The notes beneath the pieces were generated by a model. That model saw only the letters and a program-made list of their open reading frames with translations, was not told where the DNA came from and ran no database searches. The position numbers and the translations under genes are program-made. Below, piece by piece: positions 36,666 to 49,300 of a DNA stretch of 64,000 nucleotides (position 1 is its first letter; every line of letters starts with the position of its first letter). Location: NCBI RefSeq assembly GCF_027409185.1, contig NC_084471.1, positions 5,548,535-5,612,534 of the forward strand, given 5' to 3'. The stretch is from Cynocephalus volans (taxonomy: Eukaryota; Chordata; Mammalia; Dermoptera; Cynocephalidae).

Positions 36666-36689
36666 GTCTCTGCCACTGGAATCAGGAGG

Positions 36690-36925
36690 GTGAAGTGGGA
36701 GAGCCAGACTCCTTGGGTTCAACCCCACACTCCACCACTTCTTAGCAGTGTGATCGTGGACACGTCACTTAACGTGTCTGTAACTCGGGCTCTTCAACTA
36801 GGAAATGTGAGTGGTAAAAATACCCACCTTTGCTATTGCAAGAATCAAATTAGTTCATTCTAAGTGATGCATCTGGAACAATGCCTTGCACCGTGAGCAC
36901 CTGCAAGTGTCAGCTGTTACAGCAG
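36690..36925 (+). repeat. MIR SINE
   Basis: Sense MIR: 'ccttgggttcaaccccacac', 'cttcttagcagtgtgatcgt' and 'caatgccttgcaccgtgagc'. Confidence 0.85.
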
Positions 36926-37239
36926 CTGGACTTGGAGTCTAAGAAATGCATGGCCCACCTCACATGCCGTCTCTATCTAGAATAGTCTTTAGAAGGGCCA
37001 TGTCTGGCCCTCCTGTGTCCGTAGCACCCAGAGCTGTACTTGAGGCCTTCAGGGAACTGAGCTGCACAGAAACTAAGGCTCCTCACAGAAATAGAAGGGA
37101 GAGGTTTAGTAAATGTTTTGTCCACAGTGGACAAATCAAGTGAAGGATGTCTCTGGATCAAGGAGTTTTTTTTTTTTAATAAAAAAATGTTTAAGGTCGC
37201 CTCACTTCTTACATTAATGAAGGGAACGAGGATGTCCTT

Positions 37240-37245
37240 TTTATT
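37240..37245 (-). terminator. RIBC2: AATAAA poly(A) signal overlapping the RIBC2 stop codon
   Basis: On the minus strand the last codons read CGG TAA TAA AAA, so AATAAA begins inside the TAA stop. If used, the mRNA would have a 3' UTR of only about 15-30 nt. A variant ATTAAA next to an A-tract near 37165-37185 is an alternative signal. Which one is used cannot be told from sequence. Confidence 0.5.
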
Positions 37246-37322
37246 ACCGACTTCTTGTATTAAATTGTGTGAAATAGTCTTCTGTGGGTTGATTTGCATA
37301 GACCTCATTCATATATTTTTTC
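37244..37322 (-). CDS. RIBC2: RIBC2 exon 7 (terminal coding exon)
   Basis: 79 bp completing Gln352 and encoding KKYMNEVYANQPTEDYFTQF to a C-terminal NTRSR, then TAA. Acceptor ttgttttattatcag. Too short to stand out as an open frame; found from the conserved C-terminus. It closes the gene at family length. Confidence 0.95.
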
Positions 37323-40300
37323 CTGATAATAAAACAAAGGGAGAAAAAAAGATCAGCAGATGTGTGTACTTCCTTAATATTCTACTTTCTGCTTTTTTTT
37401 TTTTTTAAAGAAAAAAGCCCACTCCTTTTTTATCCCCAAAATACAGAATTCATTTCAACCCTAATGAGCTAAAAAAAATAATACACCTCAACTGCTCTTC
37501 AGAAGCGAGGGTCATCGTATAACCACACTGCAATTAGGCAAGGGACTGGCACCAGCGACACTTGGGGATATCTTAGAATGAAATCTCCATGCTGTGATCA
37601 TAAAGATGCTTTGCTTACCCCATTGATCTGTCAGATCATCTCTTAATGCCACTGCTAGGCGCCCAACAGACCACCAGAGTTTGATAAATAAATACATGAA
37701 TAAGTAAGTAAATACTGTGTTTTCAGTTACAAGTTTGCCTATTTATATGCATTTGACATTTTCCTGTAGCTGGAACTCTGAACTACTCCAGCCTGTAAAG
37801 AAGAAACTCCAGGCTTGCTCTAGGCAGCCTGGGAGCCCTCCCTCTGCCTGGAGAGCCCTCCCTGCAGTGACCACTGGCACATTCCTCCTCCCGGGTCTCA
37901 GCCACGATGCCTTCTCCAGGAAGCTTTCCCGACTCCCCAGGCTGACTCATTGCCCTTCCCGGGGGCTCCAGGTACCCTCTGGTTCCTCCATCAGTGCATC
38001 CCACGTGCAGAGCAGTGACCTGTGGCCCAGGGTCTGCCCACCTTGAGTTCCCCAGTCCCAGATGAGAACCATCCAGAACGGGATGTTTTCCCCTGCTGCC
38101 CCTTCCCCATCCTTGACCTCCACTGCCTGATCCCCCTCTGCCTGATCCCCTTGCCCGCCCTGCCCCCCGGCACTCACTGCAGCTGCTGCTCCTTGGCCAG
38201 GCTGAGGTTGCTGCTGTCCAGAGCCCTGTGCAGGTCACGCTGCCAGCGCTGCTGCTGCCGCTCAAACAGCAAGGTGGCGCGAGCACTCTGAATCCTCCGC
38301 TGGTCCCAGTCCATGTCTCGCTGGCGCTCTTCTTCCTGGAGCCTCTGGTGGGAACAGAGATGACTCACTGCCACCTTTCCCCAGAGCCAAAGAGCCCAGG
38401 GGATCATCTAGGAGGCTGAGCCTCTCAATTTACAGATGGGGAAATTGAGGCTCAGAGAAGGGGCAGGTAGGTGGCCAACATCATGCAGGAAGTCAGAGGA
38501 GATCCCCAACTTGCCCTCATTCCATGTGGTCCAGCCGCTTCCCACCCTCTTACTCCTAAAGGGACAGCAGAGACTCAATCCCAGCAGTCATCCTAGGGCT
38601 CCCACATGCAAGGCCGAGCTCAGGGTCTTCCCTTGCCAGGTCCTCGGGAGGGTCCCCTGGCTTGGTCAGCAGTCAGCGAGCAGAGGCTGCTGCTCCACCA
38701 GCTGAACACTGGCATCATGTGGGGTGCCACAGGCCTGGGTCAGCTCCAACCCCAGGACAGAAAGGGAGGCTGGCGCCCAGCTTTGTCCCCTCCAAGGCAA
38801 GTCACCTTGCTCCTGTGAACTTCAGTGTCCTCACCTGTAAAGTGAGGCTGCTAACAGGTGCCCTGGGTCATCCCACAGGCTTCCTAGTCACAAATATACA
38901 GAATGACAAAGGCGCAGGACTAAGAGCAAGGCAGACAGCCCAACTATTCTCTGTATCATCTCAGTCTTCCAAATTACCTCCATGCACAGAAAAGGCGATG
39001 CGAACAAAGGACATTTAAAGGAAAAGGCACACAAGGGGTGGGGACCAATATTTCTGAGGGGTGACATTTACTGTGTGTTTTTTCTCTTTCTGCTTTTCTG
39101 TCTTAATTTTCTACAAAGATTAAAAATTGGACAAAAATGTTGCATTCAGGACAATGGTCAACCTTCCTTGTCAGACAGTCGGGCTGAACTGCAGGAGTGA
39201 AGGACAGAGCACGGCCCTGCATCCGATTCCAGCCTCAGTGCTCTGTCCCCCTTGGGCTGCTCCCCCAGCCTCACGCCCCAGCTGCCTCCCCTGCCCCGCC
39301 TCCTGCACACTTGTACCCCTGGCCTGCAGGTGAGCAGGGAGCGAGCTGTCATACCTGCTCTTCGTGCCCTATCCAGGCCACTGCTGTTGCCCCTCCTCCT
39401 CCCTGAACCCGCCAGCTTGGAAGCTCTGAGGCTCTGGCGACCACCTCCCCAGTGCAGCAGTCATCTACGGGTCGGGAGCAGTCCTGTCCCTTCCTTGCAG
39501 GTTTGAGAACCTCTTTAAATCTCTCTCCTACTGGATCTAAGTGATCTCAGCACACGCAGTCATTGCCCTTTCCTGTCCTTGGCTCCTCAGCTCTCCTGCC
39601 TCTTCTCCAAAGACCCAGTCCTGACTCTCCAGCTACTCACCTCCCTGGGCACACCCTACCAGCAGTTCTTGACCTTGAGGGGCATCAGAATCCCCCGGGG
39701 GGCTTATTTAACCACAAACTGCAGGCCCCACCCAGCTGATGCTGCTGGCCGGGAAACCACACTTTGGGAACCTCTGCCCTCAGCTTGTCACCGCTCCCTG
39801 TCCCACCTCCAAGTGCCACCCCTCTGACCTGCCTCTCCACTCCCTCTCTCCAGGACCCTGACTCCAGTGATTATTCCACTCCTCCCCATGACCTGCAGTC
39901 TACTGACCGCCCACTTTCCCCCCTTTCTCTCTCGCCTCTTTGTCCTCATCTCCCTCCTCCTTCTGCCCAGCATCCATGGCAGGCACTCCCTGGCCGTCAC
40001 TCTTGGCCCTGAGCCTCTCATTTGGTCACACTTGCTGGGCAAGCCCTGACCGTGATGGATCTCAACTCTCCTCTGCCAGCTGAGCGTGGCTGGGGAACAC
40101 ACCTGACCGTGCTCTCTGGGGTCACTTCAAGGTCATGACCACTGCTGGGCCATCCTGCCCCCTTCCCCCCTGGGAAAGACCACTCCCTCTCCAGCTCTCC
40201 TAGATGACCATTGGGCACTTTGTTCTCTGCCCTCAAATCTCTGCTGTGACACCCCTGTCCCCAGTTTCTGACCTCACTTCCTGCTTCACCAGGAAATTGG

Positions 40301-43300
40301 GGCTCCGGAAGATAAGCTCCACAGGCTCCCCCTCCCACGCCCCTTCCTGTGACTGTGCTCATGCCTCCCCCCTCCCCCCCCCCCCCCCCCCCCCCCCCCG
40401 CCCCACCATGGCCTCAGGCAATGGGTCTGAGCTCCTACCCACGCCAAGTCCTCAATTAGTGTTCTGTGTCTCTTGCTCTCCCACCACCACAGAGTCTGTC
40501 TTCTGCCATCAATTTCCCCCTCTCTTACTGCATCACTCCTGCTGAATGACAACTATGCTGTTATTTCTACAATCAAAACAAACAAACAAAACTTTCCCTG
40601 GACCCCACGTGTCCAACCAGCTACCACCCCCCTCTCTGCGCCTTTCAGAGCAAATACCTTGAAGTGTTGGGCATTTGCCATCTCCCCTTCCTTCCTGCCT
40701 GTTCTCTCTTTGGCCCATTAGACAGGCTGTTGTCCCCACTGCTCTACCAAAGTTGCCCCGACAGCCTGCAGTGACCACCATGGTGCTGGATCCAGCGTTC
40801 AGCCTGCTGCTGAACGTTTGGCCCAGGGGTCCTCCTTCCTTCCTTTCTTCCTTCCCTCCCAAACACTTTCCTCCCGTTGGCCTCCAGGACACCTCCCAGG
40901 CTGCTCCTTCTCAGACCCCTTCGCTCTTCTCTTCGTTATTGGTGCTGGCGAGGGGGGTCCCAGGACTCAGTTCTCAGATTTCTTCTCCTCTCTACACTCA
41001 CTCCCTTCATGATCTCATCCAGGGTTGCTACTTTAAATATTCCCTGTAGGTGACAACTCCAACATTTATGTCTCCAGCCCAGACCTTGTTCTGAATCCCA
41101 GGGAATATATCAAGCTGCCTACTGGACTTTACCTGGAGGTTGTGACAGAAAATACTACCAGTCCCCCAGTAGCCATTTTTCCTTCTTTCTTAATAAAAGA
41201 ATTACCACCACTTCACCACTTGGAATAAATACTACATTTCCCAGCATTCTTTATCGTTAGGAGCAACCTTGTGACTAGCTGTGGTCTAATGAAATGTAGG
41301 TGAAAGTCTCCTTAAAATGTTTTTTCCCATTCCTCCTTCCCGGTAGCTGGAATATGCATGTGATGGCTGGCACTCAGGCAGCCATCTTGCACTATGAGGT
41401 GACAGCCAGGTGCCAAGGACAGTAGAATATCAGTCAATAACCATAGAGCTGCCATACAATCCCTAGGCTGTTTTCTCAAGGATTTAGTCCACATCCAAGA
41501 AATAAAGTTCTATTTTGTTTAAGATGCATTATTTGTGGTTTTCTGCCACATTCAGCCAAACAATCCTAACAGAAACAAATGTCTAAGGGACATTGCACAC
41601 TTAACATATCCAAAACTGTACTTGTGATTTCCACTCCCTGCCAACCTGCTCCTCCCACCATCTTCCCCATCTCTGTAAATGTCAATTTTGTCCTTCTAGT
41701 GGCTCAGGTCAAAAGGCCTGGAGTCATCCCTGACCTCCTCTCTTTCACGTCACACCCGTCCTGTAGGCTCTCCCTTCAAAATAGATCCTGGATCTGACCA
41801 CTTCTCAGCACCCCCACTGCCGACACTCTGGTCCATGCCCGCATCATCTCTCATCTCGACCACTGCAACAGCCTCTCCAGAGATCTCTCTCCTTCCCTCT
41901 CATTTCCCTGGAGTCTACCTCAACACAGTGGGGTCCTGTTAAACTTAAGTCAGATTCTGTCATTCCTCTGTTCAAAACCCTCCAGAGTTCCTCATGTGAG
42001 TCACAGAAAAACCTAGAGTCTTCCCAGTGGCCTGCCAGGACCTCCATCGTCCACCTCTGAGAGCTTGGCTCCTGCCCCCCGCCCTCGCCAGCAGGCTCTC
42101 ACTCCTGTCTGAACATGTCAAGCATGGTCCTACCTTAAGGCCTTGGCCCTCACAGCTCACCCTACCCAGCTGTCATTTCCCCAGATAGCTGCATGCCTCA
42201 CTCCCTCCCCTTCTTGGGGTCTTTGCTCCAATGTCGCCTCTCAGTCCCACAACCACCCTGTCCCTGTCCAGCACTCTCAATCCCCTTTACCTGTCCTCCT
42301 CACTAAGCAGTCCTCACCCCGACACCACATTGTACGTGTTTGGGATTATCAGGCTCTTGTGGTCTCCCCCTACTGAAAGGGAAACTCCTTGAGGGCAGCT
42401 CCCAGGGTGGGGTGTCACAGCCACTCTGATAGATGCCTGTGTGGAAGGCAGAGGGGGCACAGAGGCTGTGAGAGGGGCAGGGCAGGTACCAGCTTTTCCT
42501 GGACTTGCTGCTTCTGAACAAGGCGGATCTGCTCCAGCTGCTCCTGGGTCATGCCCTTCCAGCGGTCAGGGACCACGCGGTGGGGCCCGAAGGAGCTGGC
42601 TGCCTGCTGTGGGTTCTCAGAGAGCAGGTCCCCACGCAGCAGGTTGGAGATCTCGGCCAGGTTGTCCTCTTGTTCTTGTTTTCTCTCTCGCTTTTTTTTT
42701 TCTGCTGCCTCCATGGCCTAAGCAGGGGAAGACATTAAGGAAGATGCTCTGAGTGACTCCAGGGGGATTCTGAGGCACAGGCCAGTAACCCTCACGAGGG
42801 GGGTGGGGGTGGCTTGAGGGAAGTATGCACTAAAAGCAGCAGGGGGTGGGTGGGGGTTAGACTTGTCAGGCATGGATTTGGGGAGGGCCCTTAGACCCCT
42901 GGCTGGCTGAGCACCGCTGGGTAGGTGGGCTGAGCTGAGGGGATTGCTACCTGTTGGGCGTGGGCATAAGAGCTTCAAGTCGTGGAGCCCATTTGCCAAA
43001 GCAGGGAGCTGCCTCCCTGGGTTAGGCTGCCATCCCCATTGGACTGGCCCCACCCCAGGGCAGGGCTCTGTGACCTTCCTATGGCCCTGGCAACCCCTGG
43101 ATATCTGTGGGTTACAAAAAACATGCAACAAAGTGAATCACAACAGTGGTGACTTCTAAAAGGTGGAAAATGCACTGTCACTGCAGTGGTCCTGATGGCT
43201 TCGGCTGCAGCCTCCAGTACAAATAAAGTCCTAGTCAAATCACTGCTCAAATCTCTGGGTATAGGAGGTTGGAGGCCTGGCTGTGTGACCTGCAGCTAGT

Positions 43301-46300
43301 CACCTCCCCTCTCTGGGCTGCAGTCATTTCTCTGTCAAGTCAAGAGAGGGATTAGGAGACGTTTACCAGTGTCAAACAGTTCTCCTTAGTAACAAACAGG
43401 CAGAGCAGTTTGCAAGGCAACGGCACATCACAGGAACTCACGGTAGTGTCACATGGCACAGACTTTGCAGCTGGACAGGCCCAAATTCAAATCCTGGGCT
43501 TGCCACTTAGTAATTGGGCATCCCTAAGAAAGTCAGCCCACCCCTCTGAGCCTGTTTCTTTATCAGTTAAATTGGGTTAATCATGCCTCTCTAGAAGGAT
43601 TGCCAAACACAGCAACTAATAACAGCACCTAACGTTGCTAGGAATAAAGGTAATGGCTGGCATTTACTGAGTCCTGAGAATGTGCCAAACTGTTCTAACC
43701 TGTTACGTGTATCACCGAGTTTAATCCGCACTCCCGCCTTGCGCGCGTGGGAGAGCCGTTCCTGCTGACCGTTCAAGATCCCAGTGCTCCTGCTGGGCAT
43801 GTCCTGCCCGCTTAGAGTGAGGGTTGCCACGTGGCTTAGTTCACCAGTGAAATGTGAGCAGGGGTAGTTGTGCCACTTCTGGGAGGGCGCCAGGGTGGGA
43901 CTGGCCATGTTCCTTGTCTCCTGTGCTGCCAGAATCTGCTAGCTGGCAGCTGCCACATCCCCGGGCCTGGGCTCCACGGTGCAGATGACGAGGAGAGGCC
44001 CCAGAGCCAGCCTGTGACGGATGGGCAGCATGAGCCGAACCCCTACTTTGTGTTGTAAGCCTGAGATTTGGGGGTGTTTCTTACTCCAGCAGGAGTTAGC
44101 TTGTTGTCACTGGCACCGGTGAGTATCCTCATTCCACACATGAGAAAACTGAGGCCCGTGAGTGGTTGCCCACGGCTACAAGGAAGAGCCCGGCCTCGCA
44201 CCCATGCAGTCGGGCTCCAGAGCCTGCACGCTACCCCTTGACACTTGCACAGTGCCTCTCTGATGAAATGGGCACCCATGCCGAGAACTGGAGGCCTTCA
44301 AGTGTGTGTCCCCCCTGCTGAATTGGACTGACCTGCTTGGAATTTTCTTCTGAGGCTAGTTATCTAGAACCTGGTATTAACATACCATGCTAATAAACAC
44401 AGCCTAATTCTAGTTAGGAACACAGCTGCAAAGGCCAAATGACAGTTTTCCACATGCAGGGGCATTTGTGCTGGCGCTGCCTTGAGGCATCACGTGAGGG
44501 CTGGGGGGGTCTGAAAGTACAGGGCACATTGTAGATGTTCATTAAAAATTGTATGGAGTGAATGAATCAATCAATCAATGAATGAGGCAACATGGTTTAG
44601 CAAAAGCCACACCAAGTGTCCAGCAGGAAGGGGCCAATAAACAACTTTTGAACTCGTAAGTGAACAGGTGAACGGTGAATGAACGCATGACCTGCCAGTA
44701 GAGGACTCACTGTCAAGAGCCCCATTTTGCCATTAATTTGCTGCATGGCCTCAAGCGAACGGCTGCCCTTCTGTGGGCTCCCTCTGTAAAATGAAGGGCA
44801 AGGATCAGGTGACTTCTAAGACCCCTTGTGTCTTGCTGGTTGGTGACTTCGGGCTCTGGGTGTCTTGTTTCACCCTACAGTTCTCACCATCACCAGCATT
44901 TTGCCCGCCTTGCTCCTCTCCCCGTTGCTGAAATCCAGCATTCTCTGGTCTCCGGTCCAGCCTCTCCAGGACTTTTGATCACACGCCCCCATCAGTAGAA
45001 CATTTTTGAGCTTCTGTCTCCAATATATGTAGTCCACATGTGGTACTACTACACCATAAATATAGCCTGTGCTTTACGAGTTACACACAAACACAGGAAT
45101 TTTAAATGATGGGATTAAAAATAAATATGAAGCCAAGTTCTAACATTTTCTTCCTGCTCTCCAACAGATCATCTTGAACACTCTTCTTTGGAGACCACAG
45201 TCCTAGTCATCCAGCTAATCTCACAAACGAACCCAGGACAAGCCCCCATCCACCCAGGAAGTATAATTGCATCTGAAAAGAAAACCTGGGGGCCGAGCCT
45301 GTGGCACACTCGGGAGGGTGCGGCGCTGGGAGCGCGGCGACGCTCCCAGCGGCCGCGGGTTCGGATCCTACATAGGAATGGCCGGTGCACTCACTGGCTG
45401 AGTGCCGGTCACGAAAAAGAAAAAAAAAAAGAAAAAAGAAAACCTGGGGGGCAGGGGTCTAATTTTCAAAAGGAACAGAGAACATAAAGCACCTTAAAGC
45501 TGAAGGCGAGGGGAGTGTTTGTGAGGAAGGTGGGCAGGATTTACAGAGGAGGAGAGAGCTGTCAGGAGAGGCTCCAATTCTGTGCCAATCTTCCCCTTCC
45601 CCCTCCTCACTGTCATTGCTCCTGTTAAGGAGCACCTATGTGCCTGCTCAGGTGAAGAAGAACTCTGAGAGGTGTGAAGGAGAACTGGCGCCAGTTCCAG
45701 GCATCAGAGCTGTGCCAGGTGGTGTCAGTCTAGGTAGATGTGACTGTCCTCTTGTGACAGGAGAAGAAACCCAGGCTTGGAAAGGTGAGCTGACCTCCCC
45801 AGGAGGCATGACTAGTTTTGCAGGTTTCACTCCCACATTCAGAGCTGAGAAACAGAGACTGGGTCTCATCCATCTCTGTAACTGGGCAGCCCCTGTCAGG
45901 GGCTCTATCAGGGTTGGTGGAATGACCGAGGAAGTGAGCTGAGCTCAGGACCCTGGGGAGGCCGGGAGCTCTGGGAAGCGGCTGTGTTCACCCCTCCAGA
46001 CGCCATGGCCATGCCCAGGCGTATATACCTGGTTCTTGTTGAACTCTTTCACAGCTGCACAAACTGCCTTTCTGGTGGCGCTTTCCAGCTTCTGTAGGTG
46101 CCTGGCTGTTTCATCAAACTGCAGCCTTGTCTCTGTGTAGAAGTCCTCTGAAAGGAGGCAAGACTCAATCAGACCCAGTGTGCCCGCCAAGAGCGCCTTC
46201 CCAGATGTGCAGAGCACCCTGCAGCGTGGTTGTCACACCTTCACCTCTTACCATGTCCCCATCAGTGGGGAGGGGAATAACGACAGGACCTGTCTCCGAA

Positions 46301-49300
46301 GGCTGCTGGGAAAGTTAGGTGACTTCATTCAGCTAAAGCTCTTAGATCGGGGCCCGGCACTCAAGGAGTGCTAGTGACCACTGCTATGGATTAGTGGCGT
46401 CTGCTATGGATGAGTGATGCCTGCTGTGGTCCTGGGACAGGTTAGTGGTGTGCCCCTTGCTATGCCCAGTCTATCAGGAGGCAGCTACATCCTTACAGCG
46501 GGCAGGGATGGTGGGAGCTCAGAAAGAGGGGCTGCAGAAACCAAAGAGGACTCCACAGAGGAAGGGGTGTCACGTGACAGATATTGTGGTGGCATTAAGA
46601 CTTTGCAAGGCCAATGAGGAGGAGGTGGAGGAGTCTTCAAATGGAGGGTCCAAGCAGCAAAATGTAAAGATTTGGAGTCAAAGAGAGCAGGCTTACATCC
46701 CAGCCCAGGCATTTCTAACTCTGTTGACTTTGAACGATCACTTAACCTCTCTGAGCCTCTAGTCCTTACTCTTGAGGCAGAATAACACCTCTTGCAAAGA
46801 AAGAAAAAGTCATTGATGAGAAGGTTCTTCCCACGGTGCTTGTGCCCTGTGTGTCTCCTCATTATTGCCAAAAACAGAGACTGGACCCTTTAGCCTTCAA
46901 TTTCTAGCTCTGCTCACCTTCAGCCTCATCTCTCCCCTTTCATTTGCTCTTCCCCTTCCATATGCATCGTTCGGGGGCCTTACATGGGCCACCTGTTGCC
47001 TAGTGGCGAGAGAAGCATAAAGGGTTTTTCCGCCTTCCTGGAACCTACTGTTGAGGAACTGAGATGACAATTAACACATAAACCCCAGATAAATATATTA
47101 ATGCAAATTGAGATAGTGCTACAGAGGAACAGCATAGGCGCTAAGAGAGAGAATGTTGGGAATGCCTGACTTAGATAGGTGGGGGGTGGGGAGTAAGAGA
47201 TCGCTTCTCTAGGAGGAAACATTTAAGTTGAGACCTAAAGGACAAAAAAATTTGGTCGAGTGCAGGTACAAAGGTAGTGGGAAAGGATTCAGCAGGATCC
47301 AGAAGTGAGAGAGCCAGAATGGCTGGAACACAGTGAGTGGGGTGAGGGGTGCAAGTCGATGCTGGAGGGTGGGCAGAGGCCCCAGCATGCAGAGCCGGTG
47401 GCTATGGGGGGACTTTGCATTTGATTCCATGTGCAGTGGGACATCATGAGAGGGTTTTAAGCTGGGATGGAGGGGGTGGGGGTGACACTGTTCAGCTTGA
47501 CATTATTTAAAATTGTCTCTCTGACCGCTATGTTGAGAACGGAACAGAGAGGCACAAGAAGGGAAGGAGAAGACAGTTGGAAATGTAGGGGCAGTGGCCC
47601 ATCCAGGTGAGAAAAGGTGGTGGCTCTTATCACAGTGGGGACAGCAGGGATGGGGAGAAGCGGACAGTTCAAACTACATGCAGGAGGGAGAAGGGACAAG
47701 AGTTGAAGTTGGTCCAAAGACAAGGGGGAGGGTTAAGGATGACCCCAGGTTTCTGGCTTAAGGGAAGGAAGAGCCATTGATGGAGGAGAAAGATGGAAGG
47801 AGGAGCAGGTACAAGGGACAAATTCGGGGGTGTTTCCCATATGTTGTGAGATGTCTGATGAGATGTCAAGGAGGCTGTTCAAGGACCATGTCCAATGCTG
47901 AGACAAATACTCTCAGTTGAAGATGGAAATTTGGAGCACTTGAGAGATGGCTGAGGTTTTTAAAGCTCTTCAAGAGGATTATGTCAACACATATTTATCT
48001 ACATGCCAAGAACTAAGGATAGAACAGTGAACAAAACAGACAAAAATCCTCTGCCTTCACTGAGCTTAGGATATGGCACTGGGGAGAGGGACAGCAAATA
48101 CATAAACCGTATAATATATCAGTGGCCAAGGCTATAGAGAAAAATAAAGCAAGGAAGGAGATACGGAATGTGGGGGTGGTGATGGGAACTGGGTTTAAAA
48201 TTGAGGATCAGAGTAGATGCCCCGATAAGATGACATTTAAGCAAAGACCTAAAGGAGGAGAGGGGTAAGCCATGCAGATATTTGGGGAAAGATGTTTCTA
48301 AACAGCAAGAACAGTAGGTGCAAAGGCCCTGAGGCAGAAGTGAGCCTCACACTCATGTTCTTGGAACAGCAAGGAAGACAGCTGGAAAGAATGGAGTGAG
48401 TGGAAGGCAGCATAGTAGGAGATAAGGCCAGGCTGTGAAGGCTTCGTAGGTTCTTTTTTTTCCCTGGCAGCTGGCCGGTGCAGGGATTGAGCCCTGGACC
48501 CTGTTGTTATCAGCACCGTGCTCTAACCAACTGAGCTGTCTAGTCAGCAGCCTTGTAGATTCTTGAAATGAATTTGGCTTTTATTCTGAGTGAAACAGGA
48601 AGCCACTGGAGGGACCTGAGCAAAGAATCTGACTTCATTTTTAATAGAATCACTCTGGCTACTGGGTTGAGAAGGGACTATAGCGGGTTAAGGGCAAAAG
48701 CACAGAGACCAGTTAGAGGCTATTGTGATAATCCAGATGAGAGATGCTGATAACTTAGTCCAGAGGGGTAATGATGGAGGTGGCAAAAAGCAGCTGAAAT
48801 TCGAGGTGATTTGCTGGTAGAGTGGAGGTGTGAGAGAAAGGAAGGAGTCAAGATGACTTGGGTTGGGAGCTAGGCAGCTACAAGAATGGAATTGCCATTG
48901 ATGGTGGTAGAAGGCCAGGACTGGGGAGGTGAGAGTGTGCCACTGGACTTATACTGACTTTGGCATGTTTATTAGACACCCAGGAACAGTCAGATGGATT
49001 CATGAGCCGGATTCAGGGAAGAGTCCAGGTTGAAGTTATAAATTTGGGAAATGATGGCCCATAGGTGGTGTTAAAAGCTCTGAGTATAGATGAGATCACC
49101 CAGGGGAGGAGTTTAGCTGATAGAGGAGAGGCCCAGAGAGCACTGGTGTGCAACCTCGGAAAATGAGGAGGAGCCAACAAAGGAGCTGGGACAGAAAGAG
49201 AATCAACACGAGTATGGAGTTCTGGAAGCCAAATTGCCTAAATATTTCAAAGAGAAGTGGATTGACTCTCACATGCTGCTGATAGGTTAAAATGAAGACA

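Larger units (their letters stand above)
38345..42489 (-). other. RIBC2: RIBC2 intron 5
   Basis: 4.1 kb. Contains a MIR scrap (38430-38465), a C26 homopolymer, and an L2 (40955-42400) with an LTR inserted. The rest (38500-40370) has no recognised element; it is GC-rich and pyrimidine-rich on the plus strand. Confidence 0.85.
42718..46028 (-). other. RIBC2: RIBC2 intron 4
   Basis: 3.3 kb. Holds several MIR copies and one SINE (45291-45434). 42720-43440 and 44240-45270 are otherwise unassigned. Confidence 0.85.

Noticed and set aside
1-37243. Exons of FBLN1 on the minus strand
   Set aside because: Human gene order places FBLN1 on this side, but no EGF-like cysteine pattern or other fibulin sequence was seen; it probably lies outside the window.
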